Assembly: GCF_029478665.1 (NCBI RefSeq)
Contig: NZ_JARPQB010000027.1
Span: 64,025 to 121,630 of the forward strand
Origin: Pseudomonas entomophila
GTDB taxonomy: Bacteria > Pseudomonadota > Gammaproteobacteria > Pseudomonadales > Pseudomonadaceae
Length of the DNA stretch: 57,606 nucleotides
Direction of reading: 5' to 3'
Shown here: one piece after another, positions 1-8,607 of the stretch
How positions within the stretch are numbered: position 1 is the stretch's first letter
Layout of the letters: each line of letters begins with the position of its first letter
Translations under genes and position numbers: made by a program
The notes under the pieces: generated by a model
Told to the model about the DNA's origin: nothing
The model's input: the letters and a program-made list of their open reading frames with translations, nothing else
The model's database searches: none

Positions 1-1412
1 TGATCCAGATCTTCACCCGCCGTGGCAGCGGCCCGGGCCTGCAGCCGCGCCTGCGCCTGGCGGCCGGCAGCAATCAGACCTGGCAACGCAGCCTGGGCCT
101 GTCCGGTGGCAATGGCGCAACGCGCTTCAACCTCGGCGCCAGCCTGGACGAAACGGCCGGCATCGACTCCACCGGGCCGTCATATGCCAGCGATAGCGAC
201 CATGACGCCTATCGCAACCGTGCGTTCAACCTCAGCCTGAGCCACACCTTCAACGAGCGTTTCGAAGCGGGCCTGAACCTGCTCGAGAACCGTGGGCGTC
301 GCGAGTTCGACGAGCCTCGTGGCAGCAGCCCGAAGGTGCCCTACTCGAACTTTGCCGTCAGCAGCCTGGGCAGTTACCTCGATGCCCAGCTTACCGAGCG
401 ATGGCATTCCCGGCTGGAGGTGGCTCACAGCGAGAACCGCGACGACAGCCGTGACAAGCTCACGCACCAGAGCTCGCCATTCAACACCTATCGCGACCAA
501 GTCACCTGGCAGAACGACCTGACCCTGGATGACGAAAACAGCGTGCTGCTGGGTGGCGAGTGGTACGAGGACCGGGTACACGCGGCCACCGACTTCAACG
601 AGGACAGTCGCTGGAACCGCGCGGTGTTCGCCCAGCATCGCTTCCAGGGCGAACACTTCTCGACCGAACTTGGCGTACGCCACGACGAGAACCAGCAATT
701 CGGCGGCCAGACCACCTGGAGCGGCAGCCTTACCCTGCCGTTGAACAGTCGCAATGACCTGCTGCTGTCCTACAGCGAGGGCTTCCGCGCCCCTACGTTC
801 AACGACCTCTACTACCCCGGCTTCAGCAACCCTGATCTGAAGCCGGAGCACTCGAAGTCCTATGAAGTGCAATGGCGCAGCCAGCTGACCGACAGCAGCC
901 GCCTGGAAACCTCGCTCTATCGCACCGACTTGCGAGACGCCATCAGCTACGACGCAGACACCAGAAACATGGGCAACGTCGCCCAGGCCCGCATCAACGG
1001 CTTCGAGATGGCGCTGGACCAGCAATGGGGTGCCTGGACATCGCAACTCGGCCTGGCACTGGTCGACCCACGCGACCGAAAGAGCGGCCACACTCTCGCC
1101 CGTCGTGCACGCCGCACCCTGAGCCTGGATATCGACCGTCAATTCGACCGTTTCAATGTCGGTGCCAGCTGGCAGGCCGTCAGCGGCAGCTATAACGACG
1201 AAACCAACAATGCACCCATCGGTGGCTACGGGCTGTTGGGCATTCGCGGTGGCTGGGCGGCTACCCGTGAGCTGAAGCTCGACCTCAAGCTCGACAACCT
1301 GCTGGACAAGCGTTACAGCCGCAATCTCTACAACTTCCAGGGGCATGACTACGGCTATCGCGAAGAAGGCCGCACCTGGCTGCTGAGCGTCACCTGGACG
1401 CCGGCGCTCTAG
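1..1412 (+). CDS. btuB: TonB-dependent vitamin B12 receptor BtuB, 5'-truncated by window edge
   Basis: This is the outer-membrane barrel part of a TonB-dependent receptor, read from base 3 without a stop to TAG at 1410-1412. The reading frame shows alternating amphipathic beta strands and the typical receptor stretch SEGFRAPTFNDLYYPG about two thirds along. The B12 assignment rests on the adjacent btuF and on resemblance to BtuB (short barrel, 'N..NA.I.GFE' strand). The protein would take up cobalamin across the outer membrane using TonB energy. The plug domain and any B12 riboswitch lie upstream of the window. Its last 23 bases overlap the end of the convergent btuF. Confidence 0.85.
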   Translation, partial: IQIFTRRGSGPGLQPRLRLAAGSNQTWQRSLGLSGGNGATRFNLGASLDETAGIDSTGPSYASDSDHDAYRNRAFNLSLSHTFNERFEAGLNLLENRGRREFDEPRGSSPKVPYSNFAVSSLGSYLDAQLTERWHSRLEVAHSENRDDSRDKLTHQSSPFNTYRDQVTWQNDLTLDDENSVLLGGEWYEDRVHAATDFNEDSRWNRAVFAQHRFQGEHFSTELGVRHDENQQFGGQTTWSGSLTLPLNSRNDLLLSYSEGFRAPTFNDLYYPGFSNPDLKPEHSKSYEVQWRSQLTDSSRLETSLYRTDLRDAISYDADTRNMGNVAQARINGFEMALDQQWGAWTSQLGLALVDPRDRKSGHTLARRARRTLSLDIDRQFDRFNVGASWQAVSGSYNDETNNAPIGGYGLLGIRGGWAATRELKLDLKLDNLLDKRYSRNLYNFQGHDYGYREEGRTWLLSVTWTPAL

Positions 1413-2202
1413 CCTCAAGCAATGCGCACAAGCGGGCGGTGGCCTCGATCATCTGTCCGCTGGGCCTCTCCAGACCTTTGTCGGGGACAACCAGCAAGCG
1501 CTGCCCTTTCACGGCGCTCAACTGCGGCCAGCTACGCCAACTGGCCAGCTGCGCCACGTCACCCGCCAGGATCACCTCGGGGTCGCGCAACAGCACCGAT
1601 TCCACACTGACTTGCGGCGCGGGTTGGGCCAAGTCATCGAATACATTGCGCGCCCCGCAGACGCGCAAGGCGTCACTGACCACCTGACGCCCACCCAGGG
1701 TGTACAGCGGTTTGTCCCAGACCTGGTAGAACACTCGCAACGGCACTTCACGCCGGTACTGTTCCCGCAGCCCATGCAGCCGCTCACGCAAACGGGTGGC
1801 ATAGGCCTGGCCTTGCTCGTCACGGCCGATGCGCTGGGCGATGGCTTCGATCTGCTCGATCAACTGGTCAAGGTCGCCAGGCTCGCCGCTGAACGTGGCG
1901 ATGCCCAGGCGCCTGAGCTGGTCGCGCTGGGCAGGTGCCACGCTCCCGGGCCAGAGCAGCAGCAGGTCGGGCTTGAGGCTGAGCAGGCGCTCCATGTCGA
2001 GCTGGCCATGGCGGCCGACGGAGGGAAGACGGGCCAGTGCCTGCGGACGTTCGCCGCCGTCGAGCACGCCAACCAGCAGGTCGCCAGCCTCCAGCTCAAG
2101 CACGATCTCGGTCATCGACGGCGCCAGGCTGACCACGCGTGGCGCAGCTTCGGCCAAGGCGCCGCAGCACAACAGCGCGATACCGGCGAGCAGTGCCCGC
2201 AT
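1390..2202 (-). CDS. btuF: Periplasmic cobalamin-binding protein BtuF
   Basis: 270 residues. An N-terminal signal peptide ([19 protein letters not shown]) is followed by the class III binding-protein opening RVVSLAPSMTEIVLEL and the later stretch YTLGGRQVVSDALRVCGA typical of BtuF. It would pass B12 from BtuB to the inner-membrane importer. Its ATG overlaps the TGA of the small membrane gene upstream (ATGA at 2199-2202). A much longer open frame exists upstream, but the signal peptide and the overlap fix the start here. The 3' end overlaps btuB in convergent orientation, so the two transcripts are antisense for 23 bases. Confidence 0.85.
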   Translation of the reverse strand: MRALLAGIALLCCGALAEAAPRVVSLAPSMTEIVLELEAGDLLVGVLDGGERPQALARLPSVGRHGQLDMERLLSLKPDLLLLWPGSVAPAQRDQLRRLGIATFSGEPGDLDQLIEQIEAIAQRIGRDEQGQAYATRLRERLHGLREQYRREVPLRVFYQVWDKPLYTLGGRQVVSDALRVCGARNVFDDLAQPAPQVSVESVLLRDPEVILAGDVAQLASWRSWPQLSAVKGQRLLVVPDKGLERPSGQMIEATARLCALLEARAPASR

Positions 2203-2621
2203 CAGCCCAACTGACGCGGAATGCGATAGAGGTACAAGATCACCACGGTAGACAACGCCAGCAGGATCTGTGGCACCGCTTCGAGCCCCACCAGCACCGA
2301 CAGCGCGGCCACCCAGGCGGGGAAACAGGCGAACAGCATGGCCAGGCGCCGCACCCGGGCCAGCTCGATCCAGGCACCGGGTTCTTCCGGCGTGCCCAGT
2401 TGCTTGTCGGTGGCGATCAATGCCCGCTTGTAGGCGCCGAAACGCGGCAGGCTGAGGAACATGGTCGCGGCCCCGGCGATGAACAACGGCATGGCCAGCA
2501 CCGGGATCAGCGGTTCGCCAGCGCCGAACGCCCAGGCCATCACCGGCAACGGCACCAGGCCCACGGCCAGGTACTGCCACCAGGCCAGGGCCAGCCGGCG
2601 CTTCACCTCGTTGCGGGTCAC
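2202..2621 (-). CDS. Small four-helix inner-membrane protein, function unknown
   Basis: 139 residues from a GTG that overlaps the ribA stop (GTGA, 2618-2621). Four hydrophobic segments can be seen, around residues 11-30, 35-56, 85-105 and 110-130. There is a short charged loop in the middle ([20 protein letters not shown]). I recognise no catalytic motif. It sits translationally coupled between ribA and btuF, so it is co-expressed with them. Nothing in the sequence shows whether it works with flavin or cobalamin metabolism. Confidence 0.7.
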   Translation of the reverse strand: MTRNEVKRRLALAWWQYLAVGLVPLPVMAWAFGAGEPLIPVLAMPLFIAGAATMFLSLPRFGAYKRALIATDKQLGTPEEPGAWIELARVRRLAMLFACFPAWVAALSVLVGLEAVPQILLALSTVVILYLYRIPRQLG

Positions 2622-3235
2622 GCCTGGGGCACCTCGCCCTGGTGCTTGTTGCCCATCATGTGGCCAAGCTTGTCGGCCTTGGTGGCCAGGTACAGGCGGT
2701 TGTGCGGGTTGTGGCCGGTGTGCAGCGGCACGCGCTCGGCGACCTTGATGCTCATGTCGGTCAACGCCTTGACCTTGCGCGGGTTGTTGGTCATCAGGCG
2801 CAGCGAGGTCACGCCCAGGTGCTCGAGCATCGGCAGGCACATGGCGTAGTCGCGCTGGTCGGCGGCGAAGCCCAGGCGTTCGTTGGCCTCGACGGTGTCG
2901 GCGCCGCCGTCCTGCAGCTCGTAGGCGCGGATCTTGTTCAGCAGGCCGATGCCACGGCCTTCCTGGCGCAGGTACAGCAGCACGCCACGGCCTTCACGGG
3001 CGATGGCCTGCAGCGCGGCCTCCAGTTGCGAGCCGCAGTCGCAACGCTGGCTGAACAGGGCATCGCCGGTCAGGCACTCGGAGTGCAGGCGCCCCAGCAC
3101 CGGCTCACCGTCCGCGATGTCACCCAGGCTGAGCACCACGTGCTCACGGCCAGTGGCTTCGTCGAGGAAGCCATGCATGGTGAAGATCGCAAAGGGGGTC
3201 GGGAGTTTGGAGGCGGCGACAAAGACGACGGGCAC
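2618..3235 (-). CDS. ribA: GTP cyclohydrolase II
   Basis: 205 residues from a GTG start. The enzyme opens GTP to 2,5-diamino-6-ribosylamino-pyrimidinone phosphate, the first riboflavin step. All family hallmarks are present: the zinc cysteines in [19 protein letters not shown], the catalytic RQEGRGIGL loop and the ending TNNPRKV..L. This matters because the C-terminal cyclohydrolase-like half of the nearby RibBA lacks these residues, so this gene probably supplies the activity. It is separated from the other rib genes by pgpA and a binding-protein gene. Confidence 0.95.
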   Translation of the reverse strand: MPVVFVAASKLPTPFAIFTMHGFLDEATGREHVVLSLGDIADGEPVLGRLHSECLTGDALFSQRCDCGSQLEAALQAIAREGRGVLLYLRQEGRGIGLLNKIRAYELQDGGADTVEANERLGFAADQRDYAMCLPMLEHLGVTSLRLMTNNPRKVKALTDMSIKVAERVPLHTGHNPHNRLYLATKADKLGHMMGNKHQGEVPQA

Positions 3236-3392
3236 GTTGTGCTCCTGGAAAGTAGGAATATTCAGATCGGCCGATTGTATCAGCAGCCCGGCGCCGGTGC
3301 GCAGGCTGAATATCGCGGCTTAAGATCGAAAAGTTCGATGCTTATAGAGGCGCCATTAGCCCTCGTACCGCTGCTTTCGGGTTCAAGACAAC

Positions 3393-3480
3393 CTGTAGGA
3401 GCCGGCTTTGCCGGCGAACCAGGCAACGCGGTGAAGGGCACCGGCTACGCCGGTGTTCGCCGGCAAAGCCGGCTCCTACA
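3393..3480. repeat. REP pair, inverted (P. putida-type)
   Basis: Two REP units (about 25 bases each, 3393-3418 and 3455-3480) face each other around a spacer that itself contains a small palindrome (ccggctacgccgg). The unit reads ctgtaggagccggctttgcc then ggcgaa. It lies between the start of ribA and the end of the next leftward gene, where such bimes may act as transcript ends or mRNA stabilisers. Confidence 0.85.
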
Positions 3481-3490
3481 CGGTCGGCGA

Positions 3491-4234
3491 CTAGTGAGGC
3501 TGACTGTCGCCGGTGAACGGATAAGGCTGCTTCCAGCGCTCGAAGATCGGCTTCAGCTCGCCACTGCGCACCAGCACCTCCATGCGCCGGTCGAACAGGT
3601 CGCGCAGGGCCTTGCCCTGTTCGCTGTCGGCGAATGCCAGGTACAACGGCAACTCGGCCACATGAGTGAGCTTGAACTGCTTGGGGTCGGGCGCCTGGCC
3701 GAGCACGTAGTTCACCTCGGTCTCGGCATCGATGTAGAAATCCACCCGGTCATGCTCGAGCATCGGCAGGATGCCCTCGCGGCGTTGGATCTCGCGGAAA
3801 TTCCTGGCATTGGGCAGGTAGCTGGCGTAGTCGTAGCCCCGCACCCAGGCCAGGCGGAACTGGCCGATGTTGTCGAGGGTGGGTGCCGGTTTGCTGGCCA
3901 GGCCCAGGGCGTAGATATGGTCCATGTCGAAATGCCAGCGCGGGTAGAGGTTGTTGGGGTTCTCCTCCTTGTAGGAGCCCACCCAGGCATCCGCCTCGCC
4001 CCGCTTGACCAAACCCACCGCGCGGCTGTACGGCGCGCTCTGCGGCTTGAGCTTGACGCCGGCCGGCTCGAACACCTTGCGCATCACGTCCCAGGCCAGC
4101 CCGGTGCCGTCCTTGTTGGTGTAGTCGAGCCACTCCTCGCTGACCAGGCGCACCTGCGTCGGAGCCTCCCGGGCCATGGCACCGGTGCCCGCGACAAGCA
4201 GCATCACTGCCAGCAATACAGTCCTGAACCCCAT
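3491..4234 (-). CDS. Periplasmic substrate-binding protein, amino-acid type (SBP_bac_3)
   Basis: 247 residues. ATG at 4234 follows an AGGGAGCG ribosome site and opens a cleavable signal peptide (LLAVMLLVAGTGAMA). The mature part starts with VRLVSEEWLDYTNKDGTGL and contains a GEADAWVGSY loop, as in solute-binding family 3 proteins. No permease or ATPase gene is next to it, so it may be an orphan binding protein or serve a distant transporter. The ligand cannot be told from sequence. An open frame runs further upstream into pgpA but lacks a signal and ribosome site. Confidence 0.75.
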   Translation of the reverse strand: MGFRTVLLAVMLLVAGTGAMAREAPTQVRLVSEEWLDYTNKDGTGLAWDVMRKVFEPAGVKLKPQSAPYSRAVGLVKRGEADAWVGSYKEENPNNLYPRWHFDMDHIYALGLASKPAPTLDNIGQFRLAWVRGYDYASYLPNARNFREIQRREGILPMLEHDRVDFYIDAETEVNYVLGQAPDPKQFKLTHVAELPLYLAFADSEQGKALRDLFDRRMEVLVRSGELKPIFERWKQPYPFTGDSQPH

Positions 4235-4250
4235 CACAACGCTCCCTGTT

Positions 4251-4754
4251 TCAGGCCACCGCCCACACCAGCACCTGCATGCCCAGCCAGGCGAACACGC
4301 CGGCCAGGATATCGTCGAGCATGATCCCGAAGCCGCCATGCACATGGCGGTCGATCCAGCGGATCGGCCACGGCTTGAGGATGTCGAAGAAGCGGAACAT
4401 CAGGAACCCCGCCAGCAGCCACTGCCAGCCCTCCGGCACCAGCCACAGGGTGATCCACATGCCGACGATCTCGTCCCAGACAATGCCTTCGTGGTCATGG
4501 ACGCGCAAGTCGCTGGCCACCTTGCCGCACAGCCACACGCCGAACAGCATGCTGATGCCCAGCAGCAGCCAATAGCCCCAGTCGGGCAGCATCTGCCACA
4601 GCGGGATGAACGGCAGCGCCACCAGCGAACCCCAGGTACCCGGGGCCTTGGGCAGGGTGCCGGAGCCGAAGCCGAACGCGATGAAGTGCCACGGGTTGCG
4701 CCAGACCGAAGGCGGAACGAACTCCGCAGGCACCTGGTTGGGGTGGTCGGTCAC
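4251..4754 (-). CDS. pgpA: Phosphatidylglycerophosphatase A
   Basis: 167 residues. It dephosphorylates phosphatidylglycerophosphate to phosphatidylglycerol in the inner membrane. Family motifs are visible: GSGTLPKAPGTWGSL near residue 30, DEIVGMW near 94, RFFDILKPWPI near 121 and the acidic GIMLDDILAG near 143. Three or four membrane helices lie between them. The GTG start overlaps the thiL stop (GTGA at 4751-4754), so it is the translationally coupled last gene of the rib-nus-thi operon. Confidence 0.92.
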   Translation of the reverse strand: MTDHPNQVPAEFVPPSVWRNPWHFIAFGFGSGTLPKAPGTWGSLVALPFIPLWQMLPDWGYWLLLGISMLFGVWLCGKVASDLRVHDHEGIVWDEIVGMWITLWLVPEGWQWLLAGFLMFRFFDILKPWPIRWIDRHVHGGFGIMLDDILAGVFAWLGMQVLVWAVA

Positions 4755-5707
4755 GGTGACTCCCTGAAATGTTGATAACCCCGCTGTGCGGGGGTGATGT
4801 CCTGGCCCTGCGGGTCGCGCAGGGTCACGCCCTGGCCTTCCAGCACACGGCCAATGACGTGCACCTGGTCGGCCAGGGATGAAAGCGCGTATTCCGGCAG
4901 GGTGAACGCCAGCACGTAGTCGTCGCCACCGGTGAGCGCCGCGTGCACTGCCGCCTCGCGGCCAAGGAACGCCTGCAAGGGAGCAGACACGGGAACCTGC
5001 GCCAGGTTCACCTCCAGCGCCACGCCGGACGCCTTGGCGATATGCCCGCAGTCGGCCAGCAGCCCGTCGGAGATGTCCAGTGCCGCCGTGGCCAGGCCAC
5101 GCAGGCGCTCGCCCAGCTGCAGTTGCGGCAGCGGCGACCAGTAATGCGCCAGCAGCGGCGCGGCTACATCATTAGCCGCTTCGCGCTCGCCCAGCACCAG
5201 CGGCAATGCACCTGCCGCGTTCCCCAGAAAACCACCGACGCACAGCAAGTCGCCCGGCCGTGCACCGCTGCGACGCAGCGCCTGGCCGGCCGGCACGCGG
5301 CCGAACACGGTCACGGTGATGCTCAACGGGCCACGGGTGGTGTCGCCACCAATCAGCGTCATGCTGCAACGCTGGGCCATGCGACCGAGGCCGTCGGCAT
5401 AAGCCGCGAGCCAGTCGGGGCCGACTTCGGGCAGCGTGAGGGCCAGGGTGAAGCCGATGGGCGTGGCGCCCATGGCCGCGAGGTCGCTGGCCGCCACGGC
5501 AAGCGAGCGCTGGCCGAGCAGCAGGGGGTCGCAGATTGCGGGAAAGTGCACACCGGCCACGAGCGTGTCGGTGGAAACCGCCAGCTGTTCGCCAGCGGGA
5601 AGGTCCAGCAGGGCGCAGTCGTCGCCGATACCCAGGGCCACGCCCTCGCCGCCCTGCGCACAGGGCGCGGCGGCGAAGTAGTGGCTGATCAGCTCGAACT
5701 CACCCAT
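4751..5707 (-). CDS. thiL: Thiamine-monophosphate kinase
   Basis: 318 residues. It phosphorylates thiamine monophosphate to the active cofactor thiamine diphosphate. The N-terminus has the magnesium-binding GIGDDCALLD. GGDTTRGPLSITVTVFG near residue 120 and the C-terminal ISDGLLADCGHIA and TGGDDYVLAF complete the PurM-like fold signature. The ATG at 5707 lies 18 bases after nusB, and the stop overlaps pgpA. The order nusB-thiL-pgpA is standard in gammaproteobacteria. Confidence 0.95.
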   Translation of the reverse strand: MGEFELISHYFAAAPCAQGGEGVALGIGDDCALLDLPAGEQLAVSTDTLVAGVHFPAICDPLLLGQRSLAVAASDLAAMGATPIGFTLALTLPEVGPDWLAAYADGLGRMAQRCSMTLIGGDTTRGPLSITVTVFGRVPAGQALRRSGARPGDLLCVGGFLGNAAGALPLVLGEREAANDVAAPLLAHYWSPLPQLQLGERLRGLATAALDISDGLLADCGHIAKASGVALEVNLAQVPVSAPLQAFLGREAAVHAALTGGDDYVLAFTLPEYALSSLADQVHVIGRVLEGQGVTLRDPQGQDITPAQRGYQHFRESP

Positions 5708-5725
5708 GGCTCGACAGCGCCGCGA

Positions 5726-6226
5726 TCAGCGCTTGTTCGCCCGGACTTCCGCTTCACGCAGACGCGGAGCCAGCTTGTCCAGCACGCCGTTGACGAACTT
5801 GTGCCCGTCGGTGGCGCCGAAGACTTTCGCCAGTTCCACACCTTCGTTGATCACCACGCGGTACGGCACGTCGGCGCGCATCATGAATTCCCAGGCGGAC
5901 AGGCGCAGCACCGACAGCTCGACCGGGTCGAGTTCTTCCAGTGGCGTATCCAGGCAGGGCTTCAGAGCCTCGTCGATCTCGACCTTCTTCGCCGGGACCC
6001 CGTGCAGGATCTCGCGGAAGTAGGCGCCGTCGACATCGGAGAAATCGTTATCGACCCGGAACTGCGCTTCCACTTCGTTCAGCGAGTGCTTGGCCATGTG
6101 CCACTGGTAGAGGGCTTGCGTGGCGAGCTTGCGGGCTTCGCGACGCTTGGCGCTCTTCGAGGGCTTGCCGGCATCCGCAGGTTTTGGATCGCGCGGGTTG
6201 AAACGATCGCTTTCGTCGCTAATCAC
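5726..6226 (-). CDS. nusB: Transcription antitermination factor NusB
   Basis: 166 residues starting at a GTG that overlaps the ribH stop (GTGA, 6223-6226). The all-helical NusB core starts at [16 protein letters not shown] near residue 27. It includes [17 protein letters not shown] and the C-terminal [24 protein letters not shown]. NusB with NusE binds boxA RNA and supports rRNA antitermination. The first 20 residues are a charged tail of no known role. Upstream codons in the same frame overlap ribH and are not part of the protein. Confidence 0.93.
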   Translation of the reverse strand: MISDESDRFNPRDPKPADAGKPSKSAKRREARKLATQALYQWHMAKHSLNEVEAQFRVDNDFSDVDGAYFREILHGVPAKKVEIDEALKPCLDTPLEELDPVELSVLRLSAWEFMMRADVPYRVVINEGVELAKVFGATDGHKFVNGVLDKLAPRLREAEVRANKR

Positions 6227-6699
6227 TTGGCCTCCAACTGCGCCAGCAGGCTGACCATTTCCAGGGCGGACAGGGCCGCTTCGGCACCTTTGTTGCCAGC
6301 CTTGGTGCCGGAACGCTCGATGGCTTGCTCGATGGAGTCGACGGTCAGTACGCCGAAGGCCACCGGAACACCGAACTCCATGGACACCTGGGCCAGGCCC
6401 TTGGTGCACTCGCCCGCCACGTATTCGAAGTGCGGGGTACCGCCACGGATCACTGCGCCCAGGGCGATGATCGCGTCGTAAGCGCCTTGCTGGGCGACTT
6501 TCTGTGCCACCAGCGGGATCTCGAACGCGCCCGGGGCACGGATGATGGTGATGTCGCTTTCGCTGACGCCATGGCGTACCAGGGCATCGACTGCGCCGCT
6601 AACCAGGCTTTCGACGACGAAGCTGTTGAAGCGGCCAACCACCAAAGCATAGCGACCTTTGGGGGCGATGAAGGTACCTTCGATGGTCTTCAGGGTCAT
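6223..6699 (-). CDS. ribH: 6,7-dimethyl-8-ribityllumazine synthase
   Basis: 158 residues. It condenses the RibB and RibD-pathway products into lumazine, the penultimate riboflavin step, and usually forms a 60-mer shell. Visible motifs are [47 protein letters not shown] (with the catalytic His) and [17 protein letters not shown]. The gene follows ribBA after a 91-base gap that holds a perfect hairpin and is coupled to nusB. Confidence 0.95.
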   Translation of the reverse strand: MTLKTIEGTFIAPKGRYALVVGRFNSFVVESLVSGAVDALVRHGVSESDITIIRAPGAFEIPLVAQKVAQQGAYDAIIALGAVIRGGTPHFEYVAGECTKGLAQVSMEFGVPVAFGVLTVDSIEQAIERSGTKAGNKGAEAALSALEMVSLLAQLEAK

Positions 6700-6722
6700 T
6701 CCGGAGTTCTCATCTTCAAGAG

Positions 6723-6746
6723 CGAGGCCGCGCAGTGGCGGCCTCG
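6723..6746 (-). terminator. GC-rich hairpin between ribBA and ribH
   Basis: A perfect 9-base stem (cgaggccgc / gcggcctcg) with a 6-base loop lies in the gap between ribBA and ribH. No U-run follows on the leftward transcript, so full termination is unlikely. Partial termination or an RNA processing/stability element that sets ribH-nusB levels is more plausible. Confidence 0.4.
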
Positions 6747-6790
6747 GGAGGGTTTTGACTCGAGTCTAGGGGCGATCAGGCCGCCTCAAG

Positions 6791-7882
6791 TCACTCGGAG
6801 GGCACGTATTCTACAACTTCCAGATCGAATCCGGATATCGCATTGAACTTCATTGGCGAACTCATCAGGCGCATCTTGCGCACGCCGAGGTCGCGCAGTA
6901 TCTGCGAACCGGCACCGACGGTGCTGTAGGTGGTCGGTGCCTTGGGCTGCGCATCGCCCGCGCTCTCGCGGATGTGCGCCAGCAGCACGTCGCCGTCCAG
7001 CGGGTGGCCCAGCAGCAGCACCACGCCGCTGCCGGCCTCGGCCACGGCGGCCATGGCGGCGCGCAGGCTCCAGCGGCCCGGCTGCTTGACCATCAGCAGA
7101 TCGCGCAGCGGGTCCATGTTGTGCACGCGCACCAGCGTCGGTTCGTCGGCGCAGATCTTGCCCAGCGTCAGGGCCATGTGCACGTCGCCTTCCACCGCGT
7201 CGCGGTAGGTGACCAGGTTGAACTGGCCCAGCTCGCTGTCCAGCGGCTGCTCGGAGACGCGCTGCACGGTACGCTCGTGGATCATGCGGTAGTGGATCAG
7301 GTCGGCGATGGTGCCGATCTTGAGGTTGTGCTCGGCGGCGAACACTTCCAGCTCGGCGCGGCGCGACATGGTGCCGTCGTCGTTCATCACTTCGCAGATC
7401 ACGCCGCTCGGCTCGAAGCCGGCCATGCGCGCCAGGTCGCAGGCCGCCTCGGTATGGCCGGCGCGGGCGAGGGTGCCGCCGGGCTGGGCCATCAGCGGGA
7501 AGATGTGGCCGGGGCTGACGATGTCCTCGGCCTTGGCGTCTTTGGCGGCGGCGGCCTGCACGGTACGCGCGCGGTCGGCGGCGGAGATGCCGGTGGTGAC
7601 GCCTTCGGCGGCCTCGATCGACACGGTGAACTTGGTGCCGAAACCAGAACCGTTGCGCGGCGCCATCAGCGGCAGCTTGAGCGTTTCGCAGCGCTCGCGG
7701 GTCATGGGCATGCAGATCAGGCCACGGGCGTGCTTGGCCATGAAGTTGATGTGCTCGGGCAGGCAGCATTCGGCTGCCATGATGATGTCGCCTTCGTTCT
7801 CGCGGTCTTCGTCATCCATGAGGATGACCATTTTGCCCTGGCGGATGTCTTCGACCAGTTCTTCGATGCTGTTGAGCGCCAC
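6791..7882 (-). CDS. ribBA: 3,4-dihydroxy-2-butanone-4-phosphate synthase with degenerate cyclohydrolase II-like domain
   Basis: 363 residues from GTG at 7882, placed after GAGAAGGGG. The N-terminal half is a full RibB: DDEDRENEGDIIMAAE with the acidic metal ligands, and the loop GHTEAACDLARMAG. It converts ribulose-5-phosphate to the four-carbon riboflavin precursor. The C-terminal half keeps the cyclohydrolase II fold (TLVRVHNMDPLRDLL) but lacks the zinc cysteines and the RQEGRGIGL active loop seen in RibA. I expect only RibB activity, with the second half structural or regulatory. Upstream in-frame codons lack a ribosome site. Confidence 0.9.
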   Translation of the reverse strand: MALNSIEELVEDIRQGKMVILMDDEDRENEGDIIMAAECCLPEHINFMAKHARGLICMPMTRERCETLKLPLMAPRNGSGFGTKFTVSIEAAEGVTTGISAADRARTVQAAAAKDAKAEDIVSPGHIFPLMAQPGGTLARAGHTEAACDLARMAGFEPSGVICEVMNDDGTMSRRAELEVFAAEHNLKIGTIADLIHYRMIHERTVQRVSEQPLDSELGQFNLVTYRDAVEGDVHMALTLGKICADEPTLVRVHNMDPLRDLLMVKQPGRWSLRAAMAAVAEAGSGVVLLLGHPLDGDVLLAHIRESAGDAQPKAPTTYSTVGAGSQILRDLGVRKMRLMSSPMKFNAISGFDLEVVEYVPSE

Positions 7883-7900
7883 GCGGCACCCCCTTCTCAA

Positions 7901-8566
7901 TCAGGATTTCAAGAAGCCGTTGGCGGCCAGGAAGCTTTCGGTGATGCCACTGCCCTTGCTCGGTTCGGCGGCCTTGTCGCCCAGCAGCAGACGCTCCAGG
8001 TAACGGGCCAGCAGGTCGACCTCAAGGTTCACCCGACGCCCTGCGCGGTAGTCGGCCATGATGGTTTCGGACAGGGTGTGCGGGACGATGGTCAGCTCGA
8101 ACTCGGCGCCATCGACTTCGTTGACCGTCAGGCTGGTGCCGTCGACGGTGATCGAGCCCTTGTGGGCGATGTACTTGGCCAGCTCTTTCGGGGCGCGCAC
8201 GCGGAACTGGATGGCGCGGGCGTTATCGGCGCGCGAGACGATCTCGCCGACACCGTCGACGTGGCCGCTGACCAGGTGGCCGCCCAGGCGGGTGGTGGGG
8301 GTCAGGGCCTTTTCCAGGTTGACCCGGCTGCCGCTCTTGAGGTCGACCATGGCGGTACGCTTCAGCGTTTCGACACTGACGTCGGCCCAGAAGCCGTCGC
8401 CAGGCAGTTCGACGGCGGTCAGGCACACGCCGTTGACGGCGATGCTGTCGCCCAGCTTGACGTCGCCCAAGTCGAGCTTGCCGGTTTCCACGTAGACGCG
8501 CACGTCACCGCCCTTGGGGGTCATGCTGCGGATGGTGCCGATGGATTCGATGATGCCGGTGAACAT
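7901..8566 (-). CDS. ribE: Riboflavin synthase alpha chain
   Basis: 221 residues. It dismutates two lumazine molecules into riboflavin and the RibH substrate. It is a tandem-barrel protein. Each half carries the family features: MFTGIIESIGTI at the start, GDSIAVNGVCLTA and GHLVSGHVDGVG in and after the first barrel, and GSITVDGTSLTVN in the second. The gene is 18 bases from ribBA and 41 bases from ribD on the same leftward operon. Confidence 0.95.
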   Translation of the reverse strand: MFTGIIESIGTIRSMTPKGGDVRVYVETGKLDLGDVKLGDSIAVNGVCLTAVELPGDGFWADVSVETLKRTAMVDLKSGSRVNLEKALTPTTRLGGHLVSGHVDGVGEIVSRADNARAIQFRVRAPKELAKYIAHKGSITVDGTSLTVNEVDGAEFELTIVPHTLSETIMADYRAGRRVNLEVDLLARYLERLLLGDKAAEPSKGSGITESFLAANGFLKS

Positions 8567-8607
8567 GGTGTTCTCCTAGATACGGGCTGCGCGGGGCAGG
8601 CCAGGCA

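Noticed and set aside
180..1418. 412-residue open frame on the minus strand over btuB
   Set aside because: It is the antisense shadow of a high-GC coding region; the plus strand has clear TonB-receptor sequence.
3393..3480. Repeated palindromes as a CRISPR array
   Set aside because: Units occur singly or in inverted pairs scattered over the window, without regular spacers or cas genes; they are REP elements.
2642..4324. 560-residue open frame on the plus strand
   Set aside because: It runs antisense across ribA, a REP pair and two other well-supported genes and shows no protein-like motifs.
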